Assembly: GCA_002869565.1 (NCBI GenBank) | Contig: PKUJ01000019.1 | Location: 1-38,678, forward strand | Reading direction: 5' to 3' | Source of the DNA: Arcobacter sp. | GTDB lineage: Bacteria; Campylobacterota; Campylobacteria; Campylobacterales; Arcobacteraceae | DNA: 38,678 nt | In this document: positions 8,370 through 16,792 of the stretch, piece after piece | How the letters are laid out: every line of letters begins with the position of its first letter | How positions within the stretch are numbered: position 1 is the first letter of the stretch | Program-made: the position numbers and the translations under genes | Notes under the pieces: model-generated | The model's database searches: none | Seen by the model: only the letters and a program-made list of their open reading frames with translations | What the model was told of the DNA's origin: nothing

Positions 8370-10490
8370 ATGAATTTAAGAAGGTTTTTTTCAAAAGATT
8401 TATTTGTTGTTGCAATATTTGTTGCAATATTGACAATTATTATTATCCCTTTACCAAAGGGTGCACTAGATTTCTTTTTGATTATCTCCTTATCTTTATC
8501 TTTACTAATCTTACTTATTTCACTTTATATTCAAAAACCAGCTGATTTAACAACGTTCCCTACTATAATTCTTATCTTGGCACTTTTTAGATTGTCTTTA
8601 AATATAGCAACAACTAGATCTATTTTGAGTGAAGGACATAATGGCCCTGACGCAGTTAGTTCAATAATTGCTGCTTTTGGTGATTTCGTTGTTGGTGGAA
8701 ATATGGTTATTGGTATCATTGTATTTATTATACTTGTACTTATTAACTTTATGGTTGTAACAAAAGGTGCTACAAGGGTTGCTGAAGTTACTGCAAGATT
8801 TACACTTGATTCTATGCCTGGAAAACAAATGGCAATTGATGCAGATTTAAATGCTGGATTTATTGATGATCAACAAGCACAAGTAAGAAGAAAAGAGCTA
8901 ATATCTGAAGCAAACTTTTATGGAGCAATGGACGGGTCTTCTAAATTTGTAAAAGGTGATGCTGTTGCAGGTATTATTATTACACTTGTTAATTTAATTG
9001 GTGGATTATTAATTGGATTATTTCAACATGATATGACAGTTTCACAAAGTGGTGAGATCTATACAATTTTAACAATTGGTGATGGTCTTGTTGCTCAAAT
9101 ACCTGCACTTATCTTATCAACTGCTACTGCAATTATAATTACTAGATCAAATATGGATGAAGAAAAATTTGCAAGTAATGCAATATCTCAATTAATTAAA
9201 GATTCTAAATCATTAATATTAGTTGGAATGGGAATGATACTTTTTGGAATGGTTCCAGGTTTTCCAACAGGAATTCTTGTAATAATGGGACTATTAATGG
9301 TTTTCATTGGTTATTCAATTTATATGGTTGATGAAAATAGAGACAATATAATTACAAGGTTCATGAAACCAGCAGATAAAAAATCATCTATAGATGCTAG
9401 TGATGATATTCAAAGTTTAAAAGAGAAGAAAAAACAAGCAGCTACTGCACCAAATGAAAAACAAGTTATGGAAAATATTATGAAGCTCGAAGTTCTTGAG
9501 CTGAAACTTGGTATTAGACTTTTGCAACTTGTTCAAGGTGATTCAGAATTACTTGATAAAATTAAAGCTATTAGAAAAACTATTGCTAGTGAATTAGGAT
9601 TTGTAATTCCTCAAATTAGAATTTCAGATGATGCAAATTTACCTCCTAATGAATATCAACTTTATTTAAAAAGAATTCCTTTAGTAAAAGGAAAAGTAGA
9701 GATAAATAAGCTTCTTGCAATGGGAGGAGTAGGAAATGACAAACTTAAAGGGTTACATGTAAAGGAACCTGTATTTAATCTTGATTCAACTTGGATTGAT
9801 GAAGAGCAAAAAGAAGATGCATTAATGAAAGGCTTCACAGTAGTTGATGCCCCAACAATTATTTCAACTCATATTTCTGAAATAATTAAAAGACATGCTG
9901 AAGATATTATTACAAGACAAGATATTGTAGATATAGTTGAAGGGCTTAAAAAAGATTTCCCTATTGTTGTTGATGAAGCTATGAAAGTTACTTCTTATGG
10001 ATCTTTATTAAAAGTTTGTAAAGATCTTTTACATGAAAAAATCCCAATTGTGGATATGCTTACAATTGTTGAAGCAATTGCAGACATAGCTGAGTTTACT
10101 AAAGCTCCAGATATTTTACTTGAGCATGTAAGAAGTAAATTATATAGACTTATTACAGATAGATTTAAAGATAGTGATAATACACTTCATATTATTACTA
10201 TTAAACCAGAAATAGAACAACAATTTATTGGAAAATTACAAGAACAGCATGGGGTTTCTAAACTTATGTTATCTATTGCAGAGATTAATAATTTAGTCAC
10301 AAAAACTAAACAGTTGTTAGAATTAGTTGAATCAAAAGGTTTTGGAAAAGTTGCGATGGTTGTTGACCCACTTTTGAGAAAAAGGGTTTCAGAAATATAT
10401 GAAAAATTTGGATTACAAGTTGCAGTTTTATCCCATGCAGAACTTGATTCCAAAGCAAATTTTGCAATTGAAGGTACTTTAGAATTTTGA
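8370..10490 (+). CDS. flhA: Flagellar export gate protein FlhA
   Basis: FlhA forms the nonameric ring of the flagellar export gate; its membrane part conducts protons and its cytoplasmic domain docks chaperone-substrate complexes. The 706-aa length is normal. About eight membrane segments lie in residues 1-325, and the conserved FHIPEP-family cytoplasmic loop is visible around residues 140-190 (SMPGKQMAIDADLNAGFID). A charged linker (about 340-370) leads to the soluble domain. The ATG follows flgL by 16 nt with only a weak Shine-Dalgarno. Its stop TGA overlaps the ATG of the BatD-like gene by one base. Confidence 0.97.
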   Translation: MNLRRFFSKDLFVVAIFVAILTIIIIPLPKGALDFFLIISLSLSLLILLISLYIQKPADLTTFPTIILILALFRLSLNIATTRSILSEGHNGPDAVSSIIAAFGDFVVGGNMVIGIIVFIILVLINFMVVTKGATRVAEVTARFTLDSMPGKQMAIDADLNAGFIDDQQAQVRRKELISEANFYGAMDGSSKFVKGDAVAGIIITLVNLIGGLLIGLFQHDMTVSQSGEIYTILTIGDGLVAQIPALILSTATAIIITRSNMDEEKFASNAISQLIKDSKSLILVGMGMILFGMVPGFPTGILVIMGLLMVFIGYSIYMVDENRDNIITRFMKPADKKSSIDASDDIQSLKEKKKQAATAPNEKQVMENIMKLEVLELKLGIRLLQLVQGDSELLDKIKAIRKTIASELGFVIPQIRISDDANLPPNEYQLYLKRIPLVKGKVEINKLLAMGGVGNDKLKGLHVKEPVFNLDSTWIDEEQKEDALMKGFTVVDAPTIISTHISEIIKRHAEDIITRQDIVDIVEGLKKDFPIVVDEAMKVTSYGSLLKVCKDLLHEKIPIVDMLTIVEAIADIAEFTKAPDILLEHVRSKLYRLITDRFKDSDNTLHIITIKPEIEQQFIGKLQEQHGVSKLMLSIAEINNLVTKTKQLLELVESKGFGKVAMVVDPLLRKRVSEIYEKFGLQVAVLSHAELDSKANFAIEGTLEF

Positions 10491-11953
10491 TGAAACAGTT
10501 TAGATTTTTTTTAATTTTAATTTTTTTGAATATATCACTTTTAGCAAATGTAACTTTACATTCAGCTAACTCATTTATAAAAGGTGAAGCTTTTGTCTTT
10601 GAATTTGAAGCTGTCGGTAGTTCTGTTCAATTTCCAAAAATTGAAAAAATTGATGGCTATATTGTTGAAGGTTTAGGAACTTCTAGGTCATTACAAATCA
10701 TAAATGGAAATTATGATGAGAAACTAACTAAAAAATATAGAATAGTTCCAAATTCTGATTTTACTATTCCTATTTTTACTTTTAAAATAGATGATCAAGA
10801 AGTGCAAAGTGAAGCTAAAAAAATTGTTGCTAAAAAAGTTGTTAAAACTTCGTCAAATGATTTTGATTTAACTTTAATTCCTTCCAAAAATTCTCTTTAT
10901 GTGGGAGAAGAACTTCAAGTTAAACTTATTTTTAAATATAAAAATGGTTTACAAATTACAAATTTAGGTTTTGAGCAACCTCAGTTTGAAAATTTTTGGT
11001 ATAAAAAAGTTGATAATTCAAGTAAAAGATATGAAGAGAATGGATACGTTGTTCAAGAATTAGAGTTTTTACTTTTTCCTCAAAAAAGTGGAGAGTTAAC
11101 AATTGAACCTTTAAGAGTTGATGTTCAGATGATGGATACAAGTAGGAGTGGAGGGGTTGGATTTTTTACTGCTGCACCAAAACTTAAAAAAATTTATTCA
11201 AATCAATTAAAATTTGATGTAAAAAAACTTCCAGAGAATATTAATTTAATTGGTGATTTTGATATTAAAGCCAGTGTAGATAAAACAAAAATCAAACAAG
11301 GTGAGTCAATATCCTTTAAATTAAATATAACTGGTATTGGGAATTTTGATGATATTCAGGATATAAAATTAGATATACCAAATGCAACTATATATGATAA
11401 TAAACCAGAGATAAAAACGAAGTATTCTAAAAATGGATATGAAGGAACTTATACAAAAGTTTATTCAATCATTCCAAGTAATTCTTTAGAAATACCAAGT
11501 ATCACTTTTAAATATTTTAATAAAAAAGATAAAAAAATTGTAGTTAAAAAAACTAAACCTTTTAAAATTGAGGTTGAAAATCAAGTTTCAAAAAAGGTTG
11601 TTTTAGAAAAACCAAAAGAGATTATTGAGACAAAAAAAGAAGTTCTTGTTCAAAAGAAAAGCTCTTTAGAAGATAAGATAATATTTTTTATTTTAGGACT
11701 AGTTTCTGCATTATTAATAATTGGTTTATATATGTATGTTAGACTTCAATCTACTAAAAAAACAAAAAAAGACACCCCTTTAATTAAGCTAGTTAAGGGT
11801 GCTAAGAACAAGAAAGATATGATGAAGGTGTTAGTTCCTTTTATTAAATCAAATTCAAATTTAGATGAGCTAATAATTCAATGTGAAAGTGAAAAAGATT
11901 TTAAAGTCTTAAAAAAAGAGATTGTTGAATTGTTAAAAGAAATAAAAATTTAA
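10490..11953 (+). CDS. BatD-like periplasmic protein with C-terminal membrane anchor
   Basis: I place the start at ATG 10490, which overlaps the flhA stop (TGATG), rather than at the TTG three bases earlier. The protein (487 aa) has a signal peptide (about residues 2-18) and a run of beta-rich immunoglobulin-like domains. It has the BatD pattern: a segment near residue 125 reading SLYVGEELQVKLIF, and a second repeat near 270 (TKIKQGESISFKLNITG). One membrane helix lies at about 403-424, before a short Lys-rich cytoplasmic tail. BatD proteins usually sit with MoxR ATPases and VWA proteins (batA, batB); none is present here. Its place in a flagellar operon is unexplained, and the exact function is unknown. 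Confidence 0.75.
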   Translation: MKQFRFFLILIFLNISLLANVTLHSANSFIKGEAFVFEFEAVGSSVQFPKIEKIDGYIVEGLGTSRSLQIINGNYDEKLTKKYRIVPNSDFTIPIFTFKIDDQEVQSEAKKIVAKKVVKTSSNDFDLTLIPSKNSLYVGEELQVKLIFKYKNGLQITNLGFEQPQFENFWYKKVDNSSKRYEENGYVVQELEFLLFPQKSGELTIEPLRVDVQMMDTSRSGGVGFFTAAPKLKKIYSNQLKFDVKKLPENINLIGDFDIKASVDKTKIKQGESISFKLNITGIGNFDDIQDIKLDIPNATIYDNKPEIKTKYSKNGYEGTYTKVYSIIPSNSLEIPSITFKYFNKKDKKIVVKKTKPFKIEVENQVSKKVVLEKPKEIIETKKEVLVQKKSSLEDKIIFFILGLVSALLIIGLYMYVRLQSTKKTKKDTPLIKLVKGAKNKKDMMKVLVPFIKSNSNLDELIIQCESEKDFKVLKKEIVELLKEIKI

Positions 11954-11964
11954 GAGGTTAGATT

Positions 11965-12672
11965 ATGAGATATTTATTAGTAATTTTATTTTTCATAAGT
12001 TCAAGTTTTGCATATGAGTTTTATGCTAAGTTAGAACCTATAGAAAGTTTTCAAGTTAAATCATCAGTTAGTGGTAAAGTTATCTATTCAAATGATAAAA
12101 TCGAAGGTCTTAAGTCAAATAATACAAAAGTTATTGAGATAGATTCATATGTGGATAGAATTGATTTAGAACAGTCTAATAACAAATTAAAAGCAATCAA
12201 TAGTATGATGAAAATTGAAGAGAAAAATTATAATAGACTTTTAAAAGTATCTTCAAAATCAGGTTTTGAAAAAGATAATCAAAAGTTAAAAGTGATTAAT
12301 TTAAAAACTTCTAAAGCTGATATTATGATTAAAATAGCAAATTTAAAAAATAGTATTAAAAATAAAAAGTTAATCGAAAAGAGTAATTATATTTATAATA
12401 TTGCTGTAAAAAAAGGTGATTATGTAAATCCTGGAACTCTACTTTATGAATCAAAAGATTTAAGTAAAGGTAAATTAGAAATTTATATTCCTATTGCGGA
12501 TGTTGATAAGCTAAAAGATAAAACCATTTATCTTAATGATGAAAAAACTGATTTAAAAATAGATAAAATTTATAATGTAGCTGATTCAAAACATATATCT
12601 TCTTATAAAACAGAGATTATAATAGACAATCCAAAAACTTTTTCAAGGTTGATAAAAATTGAGTTTAAATAA
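11965..12672 (+). CDS. Short HlyD/membrane-fusion-like periplasmic adaptor protein
   Basis: A 235-aa protein with a clear signal peptide (about residues 1-16, ending SSSFA) and an AAGAGG-like ribosome site just upstream. Residues 25-60 look like the first half of a barrel-sandwich (lipoyl-like) domain: 'VKSSVSGKV' followed by 'NTKVIEIDSY'. A Lys-rich coiled coil (about 60-130) follows. The second half is around 'AVKKGDYVNPGTLLYESKD', a standard adaptor signature. A short beta domain ends the protein. It lacks the N-terminal membrane anchor and the longer C-terminal domains of full efflux adaptors, and no ABC or RND partner gene is adjacent. The MFS gene two positions downstream is an untested candidate partner. 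Confidence 0.6.
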   Translation: MRYLLVILFFISSSFAYEFYAKLEPIESFQVKSSVSGKVIYSNDKIEGLKSNNTKVIEIDSYVDRIDLEQSNNKLKAINSMMKIEEKNYNRLLKVSSKSGFEKDNQKLKVINLKTSKADIMIKIANLKNSIKNKKLIEKSNYIYNIAVKKGDYVNPGTLLYESKDLSKGKLEIYIPIADVDKLKDKTIYLNDEKTDLKIDKIYNVADSKHISSYKTEIIIDNPKTFSRLIKIEFK

Positions 12673-14368
12673 AAATAGTGTAGCTTGTCCTTTAGATTGC
12701 TTTGATGCCTGTGAAGCTGTATATGAAAATGATAAATGTAAAGGGAGTAAAGAACATCCTGTTACAAATGGAAAATTATGTGTAAACTTTGCGCATTTAT
12801 TAAATGAAAACTTTTTAAATGAATCCTATTTAAATAATGAAAAAATACCTTTATCTACTTCTTTAAATATTCTAGTAGAAAAACTTAAAAATACAGAACC
12901 TTCAAAAACTTTATATTATAAAGGTAGTGGAAACTTAGGTGTTATGCAAAGTAGTCCTAAAACCTTTTTTAGTGAATATGGTGCAACTCTTACAAAAGGT
13001 AGTCTTTGTGATGGAGGTGGAGGAGAAGGACTTACTCAAGGTAGAGGTTCTTGCGTTAATCCTCCTATTGAAAATCTTATTAATTCTGATGTAATTATTG
13101 TTTGGGGTAGAAATTTTTCTGTAACATCTCCTCATATGTACAATCTTGTTAAAGATAAAACATTTATAACTATTGATCCAATTTCAACTCCAATTGCAAA
13201 AAAATCTGAACTTCATATGCAATTAAATCCAAAAACTGACCATGAACTTGCACTTTTATTAACTAGATTTGCGTATATGGAAGATGTTGAAGATGAAGAG
13301 TTTATAAAAAATCATGCTCAAGGTGCAGATTGGTTTTTTGATTTAGCAAAAGGGAGACCTGTCGTTTCTTATGAAGCTACAACGGGTGTTTCTCTTAGTG
13401 AAGTTACTAGGTTTTTTGAGATTATAAAAGATAAGAAAGTATCTATTATGTTAGGTTTAGGAGTTCAAAAATATTATGAAGGTGCTCAAATAGTTAGGGC
13501 AATTGACTCTTTTGCCGGATATATTGGAATACATAATAAAGAAGCTGGTGGATTGTGGTATTTATCAGATTCATCTTATGGATATGAAAATCAATTTAAA
13601 GTAAGTCCTAAGAAAAGAGTTACTTTACCAGAAGTTGATTTCTCTTCTTATGATTTAGTTTTTATTCAAGGTGGAAATCCTGCTGTTAGTGCTCCAAATA
13701 CAAAAAGAGTTATTGAAGGCTTGAAAAATAGTTTTGTAGTCTTTTTTGGAACAGTTTTAAATGAAACTTCTGAATATGCAGATTTAATAATTCCATCATC
13801 AAACTTTTTGACTAAAAAAGATTTAAGATTATCCTATGGACATGAATTTAAAGCTATTTCTAATGCAGTAAAAGAAAAAAATGAAAATACTATAACGGAG
13901 TATGAATTAACACAATATTTAAACGATGCATTTTCTTTTGAAAAGCTTGAAGATGAAGATAAAATTTTAAACTATTATGTAGAAAAAAATGTAGAAGATG
14001 CTTATAAAATTGAGACATTAGAGTTTATAGAAGAGTTAGAAATTGAAAATTTATATGAATCAAAAGAAGAAAATGAATTTTATTTTATAACTGGAAAAAG
14101 AAAAGATAATTTAAATTCACAATTTAATTCTGATAATACTATTCATTTGCATCCAAATACTGGCTTTAAAAATGAAGATGAAGTCCTTGTACGCTCACAA
14201 TACGGTGAAGCAAAATTTCTAGTAACTATAAATAAAGATATAAAAGAAAATTGTCTATTTTGTTATGCAGGAAATAGAAATGCAAATTATTTAACAACAG
14301 AAAAAAAAGATGAAGAATCAGATTCTGCAATGTTCCAAGAGGTCTTAGTAACTATTGAATTATCGTAA
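12659..14368 (+). CDS. Molybdopterin-dependent oxidoreductase, catalytic subunit
   Basis: A 569-aa member of the DMSO-reductase superfamily. The N-terminus carries a [4Fe-4S] cysteine set, CPLDCFDAC plus a later NGKLC, in the arrangement common to formate dehydrogenase-like proteins. The motif VIIVWGRNFSVTSPH and the C-terminal cofactor-binding domain (about residues 475-569, with HPNTGFKNEDEV and CYAGNRNANY) support bis-guanylyl molybdopterin binding. There is no Tat signal, so the enzyme should be cytoplasmic. It begins at a TTG 14 nt inside the preceding gene and overlaps the next gene by 14 nt. No electron-transfer or membrane subunit and no dedicated chaperone gene is adjacent. The substrate cannot be read from sequence. 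Confidence 0.85.
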   Translation: MSLNKNSVACPLDCFDACEAVYENDKCKGSKEHPVTNGKLCVNFAHLLNENFLNESYLNNEKIPLSTSLNILVEKLKNTEPSKTLYYKGSGNLGVMQSSPKTFFSEYGATLTKGSLCDGGGGEGLTQGRGSCVNPPIENLINSDVIIVWGRNFSVTSPHMYNLVKDKTFITIDPISTPIAKKSELHMQLNPKTDHELALLLTRFAYMEDVEDEEFIKNHAQGADWFFDLAKGRPVVSYEATTGVSLSEVTRFFEIIKDKKVSIMLGLGVQKYYEGAQIVRAIDSFAGYIGIHNKEAGGLWYLSDSSYGYENQFKVSPKKRVTLPEVDFSSYDLVFIQGGNPAVSAPNTKRVIEGLKNSFVVFFGTVLNETSEYADLIIPSSNFLTKKDLRLSYGHEFKAISNAVKEKNENTITEYELTQYLNDAFSFEKLEDEDKILNYYVEKNVEDAYKIETLEFIEELEIENLYESKEENEFYFITGKRKDNLNSQFNSDNTIHLHPNTGFKNEDEVLVRSQYGEAKFLVTINKDIKENCLFCYAGNRNANYLTTEKKDEESDSAMFQEVLVTIELS

Positions 14369-15536
14369 TTTATTAGTTAATTATCCAATTGTAAGAAAAT
14401 TATCTATTCTTCAATTTGTAGCGTATTTTGGAGCTTGGTTTTCAAATGTTGCTATTTATACTATGCTTGTAAATTTTGGTTCAACTGCTTTTGCAATTTC
14501 ACTGGTAACTGCAATGCATTTAATCCCTGCAATTGTTATTGCTCCTTTATCTGGGGCTATAATTGATAGATTTAGAATAAAATCTTTAATGCTAACACTT
14601 CTTTTTATAGAACTAATTATGACTTTGTTACTTCTTACTATTGATGATAAGAGTGAACTTTGGCTTTTAATGATTTTTATTTTTATTAGAATGGGAAGTG
14701 CTTCTATGTTCTTCTCAACTGAAATGTCACTTTTACCAAAACTTGTATCAGGAAGAGCCTTACAAAAAGCAAATGAAATACACTCAATTATTTGGTCTTT
14801 TACTTATGCTGCAGGAATGGCGGCAAGTGGAATAATTGTAAATTTGTATGGTGTAAAAACTGCTATTATAATTGATGCCTTATTTTTTATAAGTGCAATT
14901 ATCCTATTTTTAAATATTGAATTCAAAGTTGACATTATTCATACAAAAGAAAAAATATCATCAATGATAAAAGATGGATTTATTTATTTAAAAAACAACA
15001 AAGTTGTATTGCATTTAATTTTACTTCATTCTTCTGTTGGACTTACTTCATTTGACACTCTTGTCACATTATTGGCAAAAAATGAGTATAAATATGTTAT
15101 TGCAGTTCCTTTATCAATTGGTATTACAAATGCCGTGAGAGCTCTTGCTTTGATGGTGGGGCCTTTATTTATTACAAACAAAGTTAATAAAGATACTCTA
15201 TCTTTAATATTTATTTTTCAAGGCTTGGCAATTATAGCTTGGGGATTATTACAGTTTAATTTTTATATTGCATTAATAGCTGTTTTTTTCACAGGTTTTA
15301 CTACAACAACCATTTGGTCTTATACTTATGCTTTACTTCAAGAGAAAGTTGAGCAAAAATACTTAGGAAGGGTTATTTCATACAATGATATGATTTTTAT
15401 GCTTTCAAACGTAATTACAACTTTTTTTATTGGAATTATGGCAGATTTAATCTCTTTAGAGCTAATAACTATTATAATAGGATGTGCATTTTTTGTTGTA
15501 GCAATATATTACAAAAGGATTAAAGATTGGATATAA
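14355..15536 (+). CDS. MFS transporter, drug/siderophore-exporter type (DHA3/EntS-like)
   Basis: A 393-aa major facilitator protein with about twelve hydrophobic helices. The loop GAIIDRFRIKSLML after the second helix is the usual MFS motif A region, and the overall pattern resembles EntS/macrolide-efflux exporters. The start is a TTG lying 14 nt inside the oxidoreductase gene, as that gene itself starts 14 nt inside its upstream neighbour, so translation is probably coupled. An alternative is a later in-frame start, but it would remove conserved N-terminal residues before the first helix. The exported compound is unknown. Confidence 0.85.
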   Translation: MNYRNLLVNYPIVRKLSILQFVAYFGAWFSNVAIYTMLVNFGSTAFAISLVTAMHLIPAIVIAPLSGAIIDRFRIKSLMLTLLFIELIMTLLLLTIDDKSELWLLMIFIFIRMGSASMFFSTEMSLLPKLVSGRALQKANEIHSIIWSFTYAAGMAASGIIVNLYGVKTAIIIDALFFISAIILFLNIEFKVDIIHTKEKISSMIKDGFIYLKNNKVVLHLILLHSSVGLTSFDTLVTLLAKNEYKYVIAVPLSIGITNAVRALALMVGPLFITNKVNKDTLSLIFIFQGLAIIAWGLLQFNFYIALIAVFFTGFTTTTIWSYTYALLQEKVEQKYLGRVISYNDMIFMLSNVITTFFIGIMADLISLELITIIIGCAFFVVAIYYKRIKDWI

Positions 15537-15751
15537 ATAAAAAAGTTTTATTATTAGCAATTTTGAAAAAAGAGGATGATGAAACTCTAATTGATGTTGT
15601 AAAAAAAATGGATAATACAAAAGTATTTTCATTAAAAGAGGGTAAAAAATATTTAAAAGAGTTGAAAAAAGAGAATTTAGTTTCTGATGATTCTTTAACT
15701 ATGATTGGTATTGCAAAAGCAAAAGAGGCTGAATTAGAATTTAAAATCTAA
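15527..15751 (+). CDS. Small conserved-looking hypothetical protein (74 aa)
   Basis: A 74-aa, Lys- and Glu-rich cytoplasmic protein with no signal or membrane segment. It starts at TTG, 10 nt inside the MFS gene, continuing the overlapping-TTG pattern of this operon. The order of helices (about 2-13, 16-27, 35-49) followed by 'LVSDDSLTMIGIAKAKEAE' is reminiscent of a small winged-helix fold, but I do not recognise the family. Its coding strand is supported by tight operon packing and by the absence of a competing frame. Its last four bases overlap the end of bioD on the other strand. Confidence 0.6.
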   Translation: MDINKKVLLLAILKKEDDETLIDVVKKMDNTKVFSLKEGKKYLKELKKENLVSDDSLTMIGIAKAKEAELEFKI

Positions 15752-15754
15752 TTC
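15731..15754. terminator. Hairpin shared by the converging 74-aa gene and bioD
   Basis: GAATTAGA (15731-15738) pairs perfectly with TCTAATTC (15747-15754) around an 8-nt AT loop. The stem contains the last codons and stops of both convergent genes. It can act in both directions, although a clear U-tract is lacking on either side. Confidence 0.4.
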
Positions 15755-16356
15755 AAGTCATCTAAAAATTTTAATTCTTTAAAATAATCTTTTAAAAATG
15801 GTTTTGAAACTTTATTAAATTCATCTTTATCTTCGTATAAATTGATATACCAATCAAAATCAATATTTCTATTTTTAAGTGCTTCTTGTGATAACAAGAT
15901 ATCATTTATACAGCCAAGTTTTGAGGGAGTTATTAATATAGCTTTTGTTTCGAACTCTTTTATTAAATCAATTATAAAAAAGTTTTCTTCAATAGGAACC
16001 ATAAGTCCTCCGGCACCTTCAATAATTAATATATCGCATAAAGATTCTAAGTATTTTTTTTTCTCTTTTAAAAAATTTATATCAATTGTAGTTTTACCTT
16101 TTGCCACATAAGGTGCGGCAGGAAGTATAAATTGGTAAGGAACAACATCTTCTATTGAAACATTAAAATCAGGATTTAGTTTTTTTACTAAATTTAACAT
16201 TTTATTTCCATCAATGGGTAAAGTTACAACACCTGTTTCAAGAGGTTTAAAATAGCCAACTTTTAGACCTTTTTTTGAATAATATTTTAGAAATTTTTCA
16301 CTTGCGTAAGTTTTACCTACATCTGTATTAGTCGCTGTTATAAATAATGTTTTCAT
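15748..16356 (-). CDS. bioD: ATP-dependent dethiobiotin synthetase
   Basis: BioD closes the ureido ring of dethiobiotin from diaminopelargonic acid, CO2 and ATP, the penultimate step of biotin synthesis. The 202-aa protein begins with the family's P-loop, TATNTDVGKT (residues 7-16). K37 in the FKPLETG segment and the later EGAGGLMVPI segment are the other hallmark regions. The ATG has an AGAGA ribosome site and a TATAAT box 24 nt upstream. No other bio gene is in the window; the gene stands alone, diverging from clpS. Confidence 0.95.
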   Translation of the reverse strand: MKTLFITATNTDVGKTYASEKFLKYYSKKGLKVGYFKPLETGVVTLPIDGNKMLNLVKKLNPDFNVSIEDVVPYQFILPAAPYVAKGKTTIDINFLKEKKKYLESLCDILIIEGAGGLMVPIEENFFIIDLIKEFETKAILITPSKLGCINDILLSQEALKNRNIDFDWYINLYEDKDEFNKVSKPFLKDYFKELKFLDDLN

Positions 16357-16379
16357 TTTCTCTCTTTTTTGGAAATGAT

Positions 16380-16385
16380 ATTATA
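16380..16385 (-). promoter_or_regulatory. Candidate -10 box for bioD
   Basis: On the minus strand this reads TATAAT, within the 11-base inverted repeat GATAT-T-ATATC at 16377-16387. It lies 24 nt before the bioD ATG, giving a short leader with an AGAGA ribosome site. The -35 is weak, as usual in this phylum. Confidence 0.5.
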
Positions 16386-16454
16386 TCAAAATCTAAAAAA
16401 TTCTTTAATATATTTAATAAACAAAATCTTTTACCAAGATAAGTGGTTTTTTGT

Positions 16455-16460
16455 TATAAT
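16455..16460 (+). promoter_or_regulatory. Candidate -10 box for clpS-clpA
   Basis: TATAAT after a T-rich stretch, 30 nt before the GTG start of clpS, with AAAAGGT as ribosome site between them. It is the obvious promoter for the clpSA pair in the 133-nt gap between divergent bioD and clpS. Confidence 0.6.
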
Positions 16461-16489
16461 ATACTCAACAATAATTTAAAAGGTATATA

Positions 16490-16789
16490 GTGGCTAACGA
16501 ATTAGAAATAGAATTAGATAGTGATTTAGAAGTAGTTGAACCAAAAAAATACAAGGTATTATTGTTAAATGATGATTATTCAACTATGGATTTCGTAATA
16601 GATGTTTTAACGAAAGTTTTTAGAAAAACAGCAGATCAAGCAACTCAGATTATGTTGAATATACATAATAATGGAAAAGATGTATGTGGAATTTATACCC
16701 ACGAAATTGCTTCTACAAAAGTTGCACAAGTTAAAACACTAGCTAGAGAGAAGGGATTCCCTTTAAAAGCTGTAATGGAAGAAGAATAG
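16490..16789 (+). CDS. clpS: ClpA adaptor ClpS (N-recognin)
   Basis: ClpS binds proteins with N-terminal Leu, Phe, Tyr or Trp and hands them to ClpAP for degradation. The 99-aa protein has the expected ClpS core: VLLLNDDYSTMDFVIDVL (residues 24-41), then the MLNIHNNGKDVCGIYTHEIA region (63-82), whose histidine is part of the family's core. The start is GTG 16490 with AAAAGGT upstream. clpA follows after 3 nt, as in many bacteria. ClpS also inhibits ClpA autodegradation in studied species. Confidence 0.96.
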   Translation: MANELEIELDSDLEVVEPKKYKVLLLNDDYSTMDFVIDVLTKVFRKTADQATQIMLNIHNNGKDVCGIYTHEIASTKVAQVKTLAREKGFPLKAVMEEE

Positions 16790-16792
16790 AAA

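Noticed and set aside
10487-10489. TTG as start of the BatD-like gene
   Set aside because: The adjacent ATG at 10490 overlaps the flhA stop in the common TGATG arrangement and is the better start.
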